From Flagellimonas lutimaris (GTDB lineage: Bacteria > Bacteroidota > Bacteroidia > Flavobacteriales > Flavobacteriaceae): a DNA stretch of 64,000 nucleotides. Location: assembly GCF_003581615.1 (NCBI RefSeq), contig NZ_QXFH01000070.1, forward strand, positions 959,215 through 1,023,214, read 5' to 3'. Under the pieces are notes generated by a model that made no database searches, was not told the DNA's origin, and was given only the letters and a program-made list of their open reading frames with translations. The position numbers were made by a program, and so were the translations under genes. Below are positions 19,131-28,019 of the stretch, one piece after another. Positions within the stretch are counted from its first letter, which is position 1. The number at the start of each line of letters is the position of its first letter.

Positions 19131-20153
19131 ATGAACGAAAATTTAGACCCAACAGGTGAAAACCTTTCTCCAGAAGAGTTTGATATAGAAAGAGCTTTGC
19201 GCCCCATTAGTTTTGATGACTTTACCGGGCAAGCTCAGGTGCTCGAAAATTTAAAGATTTTTGTGCAGGCCGCCAATCTTCGGGGGGAGGCACTTGATCA
19301 TACACTTTTTCATGGCCCTCCAGGATTGGGTAAGACCACCTTGGCCCATATTTTGGCAAACGAACTTGGTGTGAACATAAAAGTTACATCCGGTCCCGTT
19401 TTGGACAAACCAGGTGACTTGGCCGGGCTTTTGACCAATCTAGAAGAACGCGATGTTCTTTTTATTGATGAAATCCACAGGTTGAGCCCCATTGTAGAGG
19501 AATACCTATATTCTGCGATGGAGGATTACAAGATTGATATTATGATTGAGACCGGGCCTAATGCCCGTACGGTACAAATCAACCTAAGTCCTTTTACTTT
19601 AATAGGAGCAACAACTAGATCAGGATTGCTGACGGCGCCCATGCGCGCCAGATTTGGTATCCAGAGCCGATTGGAATATTATCATACAGAACTATTGTCC
19701 ACCATTGTGGAACGTAGTGCGGAAATTCTTAAAGTGCCGATCACCAACGATGCTGCTATAGAGATAGCTGGACGAAGTAGAGGAACCCCTAGAATATGTA
19801 ATGCATTGTTGCGCAGGGTCCGCGATTTTGCCCAGATAAAGGGTACCGGAAATATTGATTTGGAAATTTCTCAATTTGGACTTAAAGCCTTAAATGTAGA
19901 TGCCCATGGTCTAGATGAAATGGACAATAAAATTCTGAGTACCATTATTGATAAATTTAAAGGAGGTCCTGTGGGGATAACAACTTTGGCGACGGCGGTG
20001 TCCGAAAGTGCCGAAACCATAGAAGAAGTTTACGAACCATTCTTGATTCAGCAAGGTTTTATAATGCGCACCCCAAGGGGAAGGGAAGTAACCGAACTTG
20101 CTTACAAACATTTGGGTAGGGAAAAGGGTGGTGTCCAAGGAGGACTTTTCTAA
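19131..20153 (+). CDS. ruvB: Holliday junction branch migration ATPase RuvB
   Basis: RuvB is the hexameric AAA+ motor that drives branch migration of Holliday junctions with RuvA. The 340-residue length is standard. Visible motifs are Walker [10 protein letters not shown], Walker [10 protein letters not shown], sensor 1 GATTRSG and the arginine-finger region ARFGIQ. The C-terminal winged helix carries TPRGREVT. ruvA lies about 7 kb away at 27433 in a different operon, so the two are not co-transcribed here. The start codon sits only a few bases after the predicted transcription start. Confidence 0.98.
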   Translation: MNENLDPTGENLSPEEFDIERALRPISFDDFTGQAQVLENLKIFVQAANLRGEALDHTLFHGPPGLGKTTLAHILANELGVNIKVTSGPVLDKPGDLAGLLTNLEERDVLFIDEIHRLSPIVEEYLYSAMEDYKIDIMIETGPNARTVQINLSPFTLIGATTRSGLLTAPMRARFGIQSRLEYYHTELLSTIVERSAEILKVPITNDAAIEIAGRSRGTPRICNALLRRVRDFAQIKGTGNIDLEISQFGLKALNVDAHGLDEMDNKILSTIIDKFKGGPVGITTLATAVSESAETIEEVYEPFLIQQGFIMRTPRGREVTELAYKHLGREKGGVQGGLF

Positions 20154-20385
20154 TCACTACCAGTTCAAATTTTCTGCACAACAATCGAGCTTGCCTACCA
20201 ATAGTTAAATACTTTTTGTATCTTGATATACTGCTTTGGTTTACAACGGGTTGTAAGTTTACGATTTTTGTGGGAAATATCTCCGCAATCATATAGACTC
20301 CATAAATTCAAGATTTTACTCCCAAATTTTACCCAAGGGAATTTAATTCCCTGCCGAGGCTTTTCTATTAATACTTATTGAAATC

Positions 20386-21468
20386 ATGGGGGATAACCTT
20401 AAAAACTCAGGAGCATCCGAAATGGAAGATGTTCAGCGTGTGACTGGTCAAATACGTAAATTGGTGATGTATATCGGATTTTTTTCAGCATTGATAATTG
20501 TGATGTCCTTTGGCATTATGATGATGCGCTTCGGTTTTGGTTTTGGTAGCCCCGACAAAGGACTAGCCACGATTCCGGACGGTGTGTATTATATGGATTA
20601 CAATGTGAACAATCTGCCCTTGACCGAAAAAAACATACTTGTAAAAAAAGGGTTTGAAATTTTTAGAAACACTCCATTACATATTGGGCCCAAACAAAAA
20701 GATTCAACACAAATATATGCGGGCAACAACCTTGCCTGTGCAAGTTGCCATTTAGATGGAGGTACAAAACCCTATGCCGCACCATTGATCGGGGTGGTCA
20801 AAAGATTCCCACAGTTTAGAGGGCGAGAGAATAAAATTGGAACCATTGAAGAAAGAATAAATGGATGCATGGAACGCAGTATGAACGGAAGAAAATTACC
20901 GGAAAATAGCGATGCCATGGTAGCAATGGTCGCTTATATGGATTGGTTGGGTCGTGCTGCTCCTTCAAACGGAAAAATTGAAGGACAAGGATTTTTAAAA
21001 GTAAAAATTCCGGAAAGAGCGGTTGATTTATCCCATGGAGAAACCGTTTATCAAAAACATTGTGTTATCTGCCATGGTGCTGATGGTCAAGGCCAAAGTT
21101 TACCACAAAATGACTTGTATCTTTACCCACCACTGTGGGGAAACGATTCTTATAATAATGGCGCCGGTATGACCCGTGTGATTACCGCAGCTCAATTTAT
21201 CAAAGGAAATATGCCCTTCGGTATCACCTTTGATAACCCTACACTTACCGATGAGGAGGCTTATGATGTAGCAGGCTACATCAACCAAAAACTTCGACCT
21301 ACAAAGCCCAATAGAGAGGCAGACTTTCCCGATCTGGTCAAAAAGCCCGTATCCACTCCCTATGGTCCCTACATTGATCCTTTTACTGAAGAACAACATC
21401 AGTTAGGACCTTTCCAGCCTATTATGGATTACTACCAAAAGGAACATCAACTGCGTAAAACCAAATAA
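20386..21468 (+). CDS. TsdA-like dihaem cytochrome c (putative thiosulfate dehydrogenase), membrane-anchored
   Basis: TsdA enzymes couple two thiosulfate to tetrathionate, or the reverse, in the periplasm. The 360-residue protein has one N-terminal membrane segment (about 27-48) instead of a cleaved signal, so it is anchored. Haem sites are CASCH at 118-122 and CVICH at 226-230. Between them is RINGCMERSMNG with C161, the position of the unusual Cys haem ligand that marks the TsdA active site. FIKGNMPFG offers a Met ligand for haem 2. Two exported DsrE-like proteins follow, 11 and 9 bases after the preceding stop. The family call is good; the substrate is inferred. A generic dihaem cytochrome of respiration is the alternative. 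Confidence 0.75.
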   Translation: MGDNLKNSGASEMEDVQRVTGQIRKLVMYIGFFSALIIVMSFGIMMMRFGFGFGSPDKGLATIPDGVYYMDYNVNNLPLTEKNILVKKGFEIFRNTPLHIGPKQKDSTQIYAGNNLACASCHLDGGTKPYAAPLIGVVKRFPQFRGRENKIGTIEERINGCMERSMNGRKLPENSDAMVAMVAYMDWLGRAAPSNGKIEGQGFLKVKIPERAVDLSHGETVYQKHCVICHGADGQGQSLPQNDLYLYPPLWGNDSYNNGAGMTRVITAAQFIKGNMPFGITFDNPTLTDEEAYDVAGYINQKLRPTKPNREADFPDLVKKPVSTPYGPYIDPFTEEQHQLGPFQPIMDYYQKEHQLRKTK

Positions 21469-21479
21469 ACACAATCACA

Positions 21480-22157
21480 ATGAGAACAACAGAAACAACA
21501 TCGAGACGAAATTTTATGGGAGCGATGATGCTGGGTGCAACGGCATCCACATTGTCGGCTTTTACCAGTACTGCATTTGCAGGAATGACCGATTTTACAG
21601 ATTTAGAAATGGGCGATGCCGAGTCCTGGATGAAAACAATAAAGGGAAAGCATAGGGTGGTTTATGATGGGAATTATCCGCACAAAGGATTTCCAATAAT
21701 TTGGAACTGGGCATACTATCTATCCAACAACGAAATGGGTTCTGCGGATGATCAAATTACGGCAATGACCGTGCTTCGACATGATGCAATTCCCTTCGCA
21801 TTGCACGACGACCTTTGGAAAAAGTATCCCTTGGGTGAAATGTTCCACGTTAAAAAAGCAGATGGAACCCCGTATGATCGTAATCCATTTTATGAGCCAC
21901 AAGAAGGCGATTTTCCGCTTCCAATGATTCAAGGGATTAAAGACATGCAAAGTAGAGGTGCCATGTTCTGCGTTTGTAATCTGGCGCTGAATGTCTACAG
22001 TGGAGCAGTTGCCCAACAAATGGAAAAGGATCCAACTGAAGTTTACGAAGAGTGGAAAGATGCTGTGCTGCCCGGAATTCAGTTAGTGCCCTCTGGAGTA
22101 TGGGCCTTGGGTAGAGCACAAGAAGAAGGATGCGGTTACATTTTTGCAGGAGAATAA
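21480..22157 (+). CDS. Tat-exported DsrE-like protein with CxC motif
   Basis: A 225-residue protein with a twin-arginine signal (SRRNFMGAMMLGA, Ala-rich, cut near residue 35). The mature part looks like an expanded DsrE fold. The end PGIQLVPSGVWALGRAQEEG then CGYIF follows the DsrE pattern of a PGV strand, a VPxG turn and a QExG helix, and parallels the next gene's end. Cys 164 and Cys 166 (MFCVCNLAL) sit where DsrE proteins carry their sulfur-binding Cys. DsrE proteins relay sulfane sulfur, so a periplasmic sulfur carrier for the adjacent TsdA-like cytochrome is plausible. The fold assignment rests on my reading of these patterns. Confidence 0.6.
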   Translation: MRTTETTSRRNFMGAMMLGATASTLSAFTSTAFAGMTDFTDLEMGDAESWMKTIKGKHRVVYDGNYPHKGFPIIWNWAYYLSNNEMGSADDQITAMTVLRHDAIPFALHDDLWKKYPLGEMFHVKKADGTPYDRNPFYEPQEGDFPLPMIQGIKDMQSRGAMFCVCNLALNVYSGAVAQQMEKDPTEVYEEWKDAVLPGIQLVPSGVWALGRAQEEGCGYIFAGE

Positions 22158-22166
22158 CGGCAAACA

Positions 22167-22577
22167 ATGAAAAAACTAATCGTATTATTTATGTTAATGG
22201 TGTCGGGTATTATGCTGGCACAAACCGAACCGATCAAAGTAGTATTTGATGTAACTAGTAGCAATCCCGATGTACATAGGACAGCGGCCAAACATTTAAG
22301 ATTGATGGCTGAAGCCTATCCGCAATCGGAGTTTGAATTAGTGATATATAGCGGAGCCTATAAAATGGTAGACAGGAAATCATCCGTAGCCGGAGAAACT
22401 TTGACAGATATTGTTAAAAGGGACAATGTGGCCATAGTGATTTGCGAACAGACCATGAAAAGGCATAAAATGACCATGGACGGCCTTATTCCTGGAGTAG
22501 GTTCGGTACCCGATGGTATTTATGAAATCATCATGAAACAAAAAGAAGGCTGGGGCTATATCAAAGAAGCCCAATAG
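22167..22577 (+). CDS. Periplasmic DsrE-family protein
   Basis: A 136-residue protein with a Sec signal peptide (about 1-19, cut after MLAQ). The mature ~117 residues follow the DsrE/F pattern: VVFDVTSSNPDVHRTAAKHL at the start, FELVIYSGAY in the second strand, VAIVICEQTMKRHKM with the conserved Cys at residue 93, and the end PGVGSVPDGIYEIIMKQKEG with WGYI. Cytoplasmic DsrE proteins transfer sulfur to tRNA modification or dissimilatory enzymes; the exported type is less studied. It is the third gene of the TsdA-like cassette and probably cooperates with the preceding Tat-exported paralogue. Confidence 0.75.
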   Translation: MKKLIVLFMLMVSGIMLAQTEPIKVVFDVTSSNPDVHRTAAKHLRLMAEAYPQSEFELVIYSGAYKMVDRKSSVAGETLTDIVKRDNVAIVICEQTMKRHKMTMDGLIPGVGSVPDGIYEIIMKQKEGWGYIKEAQ

Positions 22578-22620
22578 CCCATATGCTAAAAATTGAAAAA
22601 TTATGGGTTAACTTTATGGC

Positions 22621-23541
22621 ATGAATGCCGAAAAAAATACGCAGTTGATAAAAACCGAGGCCAAACGCCTCGGTTTTTTGTCGTGTGGTATTTCCAAAGC
22701 TGAGTTTCTGGAAGAGGAAGCTCCTCGTCTGGAAAAATGGCTCAACCAAAATATGCATGGGGAGATGCAGTATATGGAAAACCACTTTGACAAACGTTTG
22801 GACCCAACAAAACTGGTCGAAGGTTCCAAGTCGGTTATATCATTATTGTTGAATTATTTTCCTTCTGAGGAACAAAACTCTGACTCCTATAAAATCTCCA
22901 AATACGCCTATGGTACAGATTATCACTTTGTGATAAAGGATAAGCTAAAAACTTTGCTCCATTTCATTCGAGAGGAAATAGGGGAAGTGCATGGAAGGGC
23001 ATTTGTGGATTCCGCTCCTGTTTTAGATAAAGCTTGGGCTGCCAAAAGTGGACTCGGTTGGATTGGAAAACACAGCAATTTATTGACTCAGCAAGTGGGT
23101 TCCTTTTATTTTGTGGCCGAGTTAATTGTGGACTTAGAGCTAGAATATGACACTCCTGTCACAGACCATTGTGGTACTTGTACCGCTTGTATTGATGCTT
23201 GCCCAACAGACGCCATAGTACAGCCCTACGTGGTGGATGGGAGCAAATGCATTTCGTACATCACCATTGAGCTCAAGAATGAAATTCCCTCTGAATTTGA
23301 TGGAAAACTGGACGATTGGATGTTTGGCTGCGATGTATGCCAAGATGTATGCCCTTGGAACCGCTTTTCAAAATCACATAATGAACCCCTTTTCAATCCC
23401 AACCCAGAATTGTTGGCATTCACAAAAAAAGATTGGGAGGAAATTACCCAAGATGTCTTTAAAAAAGTATTTAAAAAATCTGCAGTAAAAAGAACAAAAC
23501 TGTCAGGATTGAAGCGAAACATCGATTTTTTGAAGAAATAG
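22621..23541 (+). CDS. queG: Epoxyqueuosine reductase QueG
   Basis: QueG is the cobalamin and Fe-S enzyme that makes the last step of queuosine formation in tRNA. The 306-residue protein has the N-terminal cobalamin-binding fold, with [20 protein letters not shown] containing the expected catalytic Asp. The ferredoxin part carries two Cys clusters, [12 protein letters not shown] and [11 protein letters not shown], for two [4Fe-4S] clusters. It lacks the HEAT-repeat tail of the enterobacterial protein (about 380 residues), as is common in this phylum. It starts 43 bases after the DsrE gene and may be transcribed from its own TAACTTTA box at 22609. Confidence 0.93.
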   Translation: MNAEKNTQLIKTEAKRLGFLSCGISKAEFLEEEAPRLEKWLNQNMHGEMQYMENHFDKRLDPTKLVEGSKSVISLLLNYFPSEEQNSDSYKISKYAYGTDYHFVIKDKLKTLLHFIREEIGEVHGRAFVDSAPVLDKAWAAKSGLGWIGKHSNLLTQQVGSFYFVAELIVDLELEYDTPVTDHCGTCTACIDACPTDAIVQPYVVDGSKCISYITIELKNEIPSEFDGKLDDWMFGCDVCQDVCPWNRFSKSHNEPLFNPNPELLAFTKKDWEEITQDVFKKVFKKSAVKRTKLSGLKRNIDFLKK

Positions 23542-23669
23542 CTGCATTTTCAAGAATTCGAGACATGCCTATTGTTTTACCCGAGGAGAAAAAACATTAT
23601 ATTGAGCAATATTCTTGTAAGAATCACATTTTTTCAAGGACTATATTGATGACTAGCTAAACAAACAGG

Positions 23670-24995
23670 ATGATTAAAATCAAAAAACCCAAATTAAGCT
23701 TTTGGCAAATTTTTAATATGAATGTTGGATTTCTTGGAATCCAATATAGTTTTGGGCTTCAACAAAGTGCTATAAACCCGATTTTTCTTTTTTTGGGTGC
23801 AAAAGAAGAAATACTTCCAATTTTAAATATAGCCGGACCTATAACCGGGTTGATTGTGCAACCAATAATTGGTGCAATTTCAGATAAAACCTGGTCCCCT
23901 CGTTGGGGAAGAAGAAAACCCTTCTTTTTAATAGGTGCGTTAATGGGAAGCTTGTGTTTGTTTGCGTTTCCTTTGAGCCCGGCATTATGGTTTGCAGTAG
24001 GTTTATTGTGGATTTTGGATGTTGGGAACAATATGGCCATGGAACCGTATCGGGCATTTGTGGGAGATAAATTACCCGAATCACAATTCAGTATTGGGTA
24101 TCAGATGCAGAGCCTTTTTGTTGGAGCAGGTATCCTTCTGGCCAATGCCTCCATATTTTTGTTCCAAGATTGGTTTGGTGGAGGGCAAGAAGTAGAGGGG
24201 ACCGTCCCCAAATGGTTGTATTATTCCTTTTTTATTGGATCGTTCCTTTCTGTAGCCACTATTTTATGGTCAGTTTTAAAAACACCTGAAATTCCTCCAA
24301 CCGATGAGGAGTTGGCGGAAATCAACAAACATAAAGCACTCCCCTTTGCTGAAAGATTTAAGGTGCCTTTTGTGGAAATTGCACATGCCGTAAAAGAAAT
24401 GCCCAAATTTATGTGGAAGCTATCAGCAGTATATCTGTTTCAATGGTATGCTCTTTTTGTGTATTGGCAATTTATTACCCCGTTGTTTAGGGTTTCTTTG
24501 GGATACGACACTTCCGAGGCCGCCGCTCAAGCTGCAAAAATGAGCACAACTTACAATGTAGTTACCGCAGTAGTGGCACTGGTTTTGGTGCCGTTAACCA
24601 TGAGATTTGGGGGTAAAAAGGTATACGCACTGAGCCTCTTGGGGACAGCAGCAGCATTATTTACCATACCTTATATTCAAGATCCAGTTTATGTTTTATT
24701 TCCCATGGTGTTGTTCGGTATTGGATGGGCTGCCATGATGGGAATTCCTTACAGCATGGTTTCGAAAATTGTGCCCCAAGAACGGAGAGGGGTTTATATG
24801 GGAATCTTGAATATGATGATTGTTATCCCGATGGGGATTCAAACATTGTCTTTTGGCCCTATATTTAAAAACCTACTGGGCGCCAACTCAGTAAATGCAA
24901 TGTTGTTCGCAGCTGTATTTTTTGCGATTGCAGCTGTTTTGGCCATGCGACTTAATGTAACCAAGGCAAAAAAGGAGTATCCATTGGATTCATAA
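23670..24995 (+). CDS. MFS transporter, SLC45/GPH-like sugar carrier
   Basis: A 441-residue inner-membrane carrier with about twelve segments. The first-half loop PIIGAISDKTWSPRWGRRKP matches the SLC45/GPH-type signature (DxTxxxxGRRRP), as in plant and bacterial sucrose or maltose proton symporters. MEPYRAFVGDKLPESQ is another family stretch. No sugar hydrolase or SusC/D pair is adjacent, so the substrate cannot be set from context. A small inverted repeat ATTCTT-GT-AAGAAT at 23611-23624, upstream of the gene, may be an operator. It stands alone between queG and maeB. Confidence 0.8.
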   Translation: MIKIKKPKLSFWQIFNMNVGFLGIQYSFGLQQSAINPIFLFLGAKEEILPILNIAGPITGLIVQPIIGAISDKTWSPRWGRRKPFFLIGALMGSLCLFAFPLSPALWFAVGLLWILDVGNNMAMEPYRAFVGDKLPESQFSIGYQMQSLFVGAGILLANASIFLFQDWFGGGQEVEGTVPKWLYYSFFIGSFLSVATILWSVLKTPEIPPTDEELAEINKHKALPFAERFKVPFVEIAHAVKEMPKFMWKLSAVYLFQWYALFVYWQFITPLFRVSLGYDTSEAAAQAAKMSTTYNVVTAVVALVLVPLTMRFGGKKVYALSLLGTAAALFTIPYIQDPVYVLFPMVLFGIGWAAMMGIPYSMVSKIVPQERRGVYMGILNMMIVIPMGIQTLSFGPIFKNLLGANSVNAMLFAAVFFAIAAVLAMRLNVTKAKKEYPLDS

Positions 24996-25118
24996 TCAAT
25001 GCGACAGCAGTGCATTAGGAATTTACTTTTCTGGTTTTATCTATAGTTGAAATTGATCCTTAAGACTTTAAGATAAAAGCAGCGAATACCCTAACTTTAC
25101 CAATTCATTTTCGACGAT

Positions 25119-27416
25119 ATGAGCAAGGAAAAGCAAAGACGGGAAGCGTTACTATATCACGCAAAACCACAGCCAGGAAAAATAAAGATTGTACCAACAA
25201 AACCTTATTCCACCCAAAGGGATTTGGCATTGGCATACTCCCCCGGGGTTGCAGAACCCTGTTTGGAAATCGAAAAGAACAAGGACGATGTGTACAAGTA
25301 TACCGCAAAAGGGAACATCGTTGCAATAATTTCCAATGGAACTGCAGTTTTGGGCTTGGGTAATATTGGGCCGGAGGCATCAAAACCAGTGATGGAGGGT
25401 AAAAGTCTTCTCTTTAAGATCTTTTCGGATATCGATGGAATTGATATTGAACTTGATACCACCGATGTGGATAAGTTTGTAGAGACCGTTAAGGCCATTG
25501 CCCCAACTTTTGGAGGTATTAACCTTGAGGATATTAAAGCTCCCGAAGCATTCGAGATAGAACGCAGATTAAAGGAAGAACTTGACATTCCGGTAATGCA
25601 CGATGATCAGCATGGAACGGCCATTATCTCAGCGGCAGCTTTACTGAATGCGTTGGAGATTGCAGGTAAAAAAATAGAAGAGGTCAAAATAGTAGTGAGT
25701 GGTGCAGGAGCAGCAGCAGTTTCGTGCACTCGATTATATAAATCTTTTGGGGCAAAAGCTGAAAATATTGTGATGCTGGATAGTAAAGGAGTTATCCGGA
25801 GCGATAGAGACAATCTTACCTCCCAAAAGAAAGAATTTGCAACCGATAGAAAGATTGATACTTTGGAAGATGCGATGAATGATTCCGATGTGTTCATTGG
25901 GCTTTCCATTGCAGATATTGTTTCTCCGAAAATGCTGAAATCCATGGCTGAAAAACCGATTGTTTTTGCTATGGCCAACCCTGATCCGGAGATTGAGTAC
26001 AGTTTGGCCTGTAAGACAAGAAAGGATATAATAATGGCGACTGGTCGTTCCGACCATCCTAATCAGGTCAATAATGTACTGGGCTTTCCTTTCATCTTTA
26101 GGGGTGCACTCGATGTTAGGGCAACTAAGATCAATGAGGAAATGAAGAAAGCCGCCGTTTTGGCATTGGCAGACCTTACTCGTGAGCCTGTTCCAGAGCA
26201 GGTGAATATAGCCTACGATGCCACAAGGTTGACTTTTGGCAAAAATTATATCATTCCAAAACCTTTTGACCCCCGTTTAATTACTAAAATCCCACCCGCA
26301 GTAGCTAAAGCAGCTATGGAAAGTGGAGTGGCTCGATTGCCTATCCAGGATTGGGAAAAATATGAAGAGGAGCTTTACCAAAGGTCTGGCAACGACAATA
26401 AAGTGGTTAGGCTATTGCACAATAGGGCAAAAGTGAACCCTAAGCGTATTGTTTTTGCAGAAGCTGAGTTACTGGATGTGATGAAAGCAGCCCAGATTGT
26501 ACATGATGAAGGTATCGCCAAGCCCATACTCCTTGGTAACAAGGAAACTATTGAAAATTTAAAGGAAGAACTCGAATTTGATGCCGAAGTTCCTATAATA
26601 GACCCTCGTTCCGATGAATTTAAGGAAATGAGGGCTACATATGCACTGAAGCTATGGGAATTAAGAAAACGAAAAGGGGAAACAAAGTATAGTGCTCGGG
26701 TCAATATGGGCAAACGCAACTATTTTGGGGCCATGATGCTTAAAGAGGGAGATGCAGATGGTATGATATCCGGTTACTCTAGAGCTTATCCAAAGGTACT
26801 GCGACCTGTATTCGAAGTCTTGGGCAGGGCCAAAAATGTACAAAACGCCAGTACGGTAAATATCATGATCACAGATCGCGGACCACTTTTTTTAGCGGAT
26901 ACCTCGATTAATATTGATCCCAATGCTGAAGAATTGGCGGAGATTGCCCAGATGACGGCCAATGTGGCCAAAACCTTTGGTTTTAAGCCTGTTATGGCAC
27001 TACTTTCTTATGCCAACTTTGGATCATCAAGTCATCCCAATGCACAAAAGGTGAGAGAGGCCGTCAAGATTTTACACGAAAGAAATCCTGATTTGGTAGT
27101 GGATGGGGAGATCCAAACCGATTTTGCATTGGACCCAGAATTGAGCAATAATAACTTTCCATTTTCCAAAATATCCGGGAAGAAAGTAAATACCTTGGTT
27201 TTTCCTAATCTGGAATCCGCGAACATTACCTATAAATTGCTGAAAGGCCTGAACAATGCAGATTCCATCGGCCCTATAATGGTAGGTTTAACACGTGCCG
27301 CCCATATTTTACAGTTGGGTGCCAGTGTAGACGAAATGGTGAATATGGCTGCTGTAGCGGTGATAGATGCCCAGGAGCGGGAAAAAAGGAGAAAGGCAAA
27401 AATGCAAGGTGAGTAA
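25119..27416 (+). CDS. maeB: NADP-dependent malic enzyme with PTA-like C-terminal domain
   Basis: MaeB turns malate into pyruvate and CO2 while reducing NADP. The 765-residue protein has an N-terminal malic domain with LALAYSPGVAEPC, the NAD(P)-binding domain with MHDDQHGTAIISAAALLNAL and VVSGAGAAAVSC, and from about residue 430 a phosphotransacetylase-like domain that regulates the enzyme in this family. The length is typical of MaeB. It lies 16 bases before ruvA and may be co-transcribed with it, without a functional link. A weak promoter box (TAACTTTA at 25092) is placed before it. Confidence 0.95.
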   Translation: MSKEKQRREALLYHAKPQPGKIKIVPTKPYSTQRDLALAYSPGVAEPCLEIEKNKDDVYKYTAKGNIVAIISNGTAVLGLGNIGPEASKPVMEGKSLLFKIFSDIDGIDIELDTTDVDKFVETVKAIAPTFGGINLEDIKAPEAFEIERRLKEELDIPVMHDDQHGTAIISAAALLNALEIAGKKIEEVKIVVSGAGAAAVSCTRLYKSFGAKAENIVMLDSKGVIRSDRDNLTSQKKEFATDRKIDTLEDAMNDSDVFIGLSIADIVSPKMLKSMAEKPIVFAMANPDPEIEYSLACKTRKDIIMATGRSDHPNQVNNVLGFPFIFRGALDVRATKINEEMKKAAVLALADLTREPVPEQVNIAYDATRLTFGKNYIIPKPFDPRLITKIPPAVAKAAMESGVARLPIQDWEKYEEELYQRSGNDNKVVRLLHNRAKVNPKRIVFAEAELLDVMKAAQIVHDEGIAKPILLGNKETIENLKEELEFDAEVPIIDPRSDEFKEMRATYALKLWELRKRKGETKYSARVNMGKRNYFGAMMLKEGDADGMISGYSRAYPKVLRPVFEVLGRAKNVQNASTVNIMITDRGPLFLADTSINIDPNAEELAEIAQMTANVAKTFGFKPVMALLSYANFGSSSHPNAQKVREAVKILHERNPDLVVDGEIQTDFALDPELSNNNFPFSKISGKKVNTLVFPNLESANITYKLLKGLNNADSIGPIMVGLTRAAHILQLGASVDEMVNMAAVAVIDAQEREKRRKAKMQGE

Positions 27417-27432
27417 CCAAAATTTGTAATTT

Positions 27433-28014
27433 ATGATTACCCATTTAAGAGGAAAGCTGGTGGAGAAAAATCCAACATACGCTATTGTAGAATGCAATGG
27501 AGTGGGGTACTTTTTAAACATTTCCCTACACACTTTTTCCTTGCTTTCTGATGAGGAAAACATTTTTGTTTATACAGATTTACTGGTCAAAGAAGACTCC
27601 CATACGCTATTTGGTTTTGCGGAAAAATCGGAGCGAGAAGTTTTCCGATTGTTAATATCAGTTTCGGGTGTTGGTGCTAGCACGGCACGTACCATGTTGT
27701 CCTCTTTGTCCCCATCCGATGTAAGGGATGCCATTGCCAATGAAGATGTCCCTACAATACAGTCTGTAAAAGGCATTGGAGCTAAAACAGCACAGCGAGT
27801 AATCTTGGATTTAAAAGACAAGATTTTAAAAGTCTACGACATAGGCGAAGTTTCACAACAATCAAACAATACAAATAAAGAAGAAGCGTTATCTGCATTA
27901 GAGGTTCTTGGTTTTACCAGAAAGCAATCTGAAAAGGTAGTTGACAAGGTACTTTCCCAAGACACTTCACTAAGCGTAGAGAACATTATTAAACGGGCGC
28001 TGAAAAATTTGTAA
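27433..28014 (+). CDS. ruvA: Holliday junction DNA-binding protein RuvA
   Basis: RuvA forms tetramers that hold the four-way junction flat for RuvB. The 193-residue protein has the N-terminal OB fold (MITHLRGKLVEKNPTYAIVE), two helix-hairpin-helix motifs (VSGVGASTARTML and VKGIGAKTAQRVI) and a C-terminal three-helix domain that contacts RuvB. The length is standard. It lies between maeB and sprA, an arrangement I recall as frequent in Flavobacteriia (from memory). The sprA start is five bases after the ruvA stop, so the two are likely co-transcribed. Confidence 0.97.
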   Translation: MITHLRGKLVEKNPTYAIVECNGVGYFLNISLHTFSLLSDEENIFVYTDLLVKEDSHTLFGFAEKSEREVFRLLISVSGVGASTARTMLSSLSPSDVRDAIANEDVPTIQSVKGIGAKTAQRVILDLKDKILKVYDIGEVSQQSNNTNKEEALSALEVLGFTRKQSEKVVDKVLSQDTSLSVENIIKRALKNL

Positions 28015-28019
28015 CTAGT

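Noticed and set aside
20154..20385. Riboswitch or small RNA before the TsdA-like gene
   Set aside because: The 232-base gap shows no strong stem or known aptamer pattern; I see only AT-rich sequence.
23611..23624. Operator before the SLC45-type transporter
   Set aside because: ATTCTT-GT-AAGAAT is only a 6-bp AT-rich inverted repeat; one copy without a regulator gene nearby is not enough for a feature.
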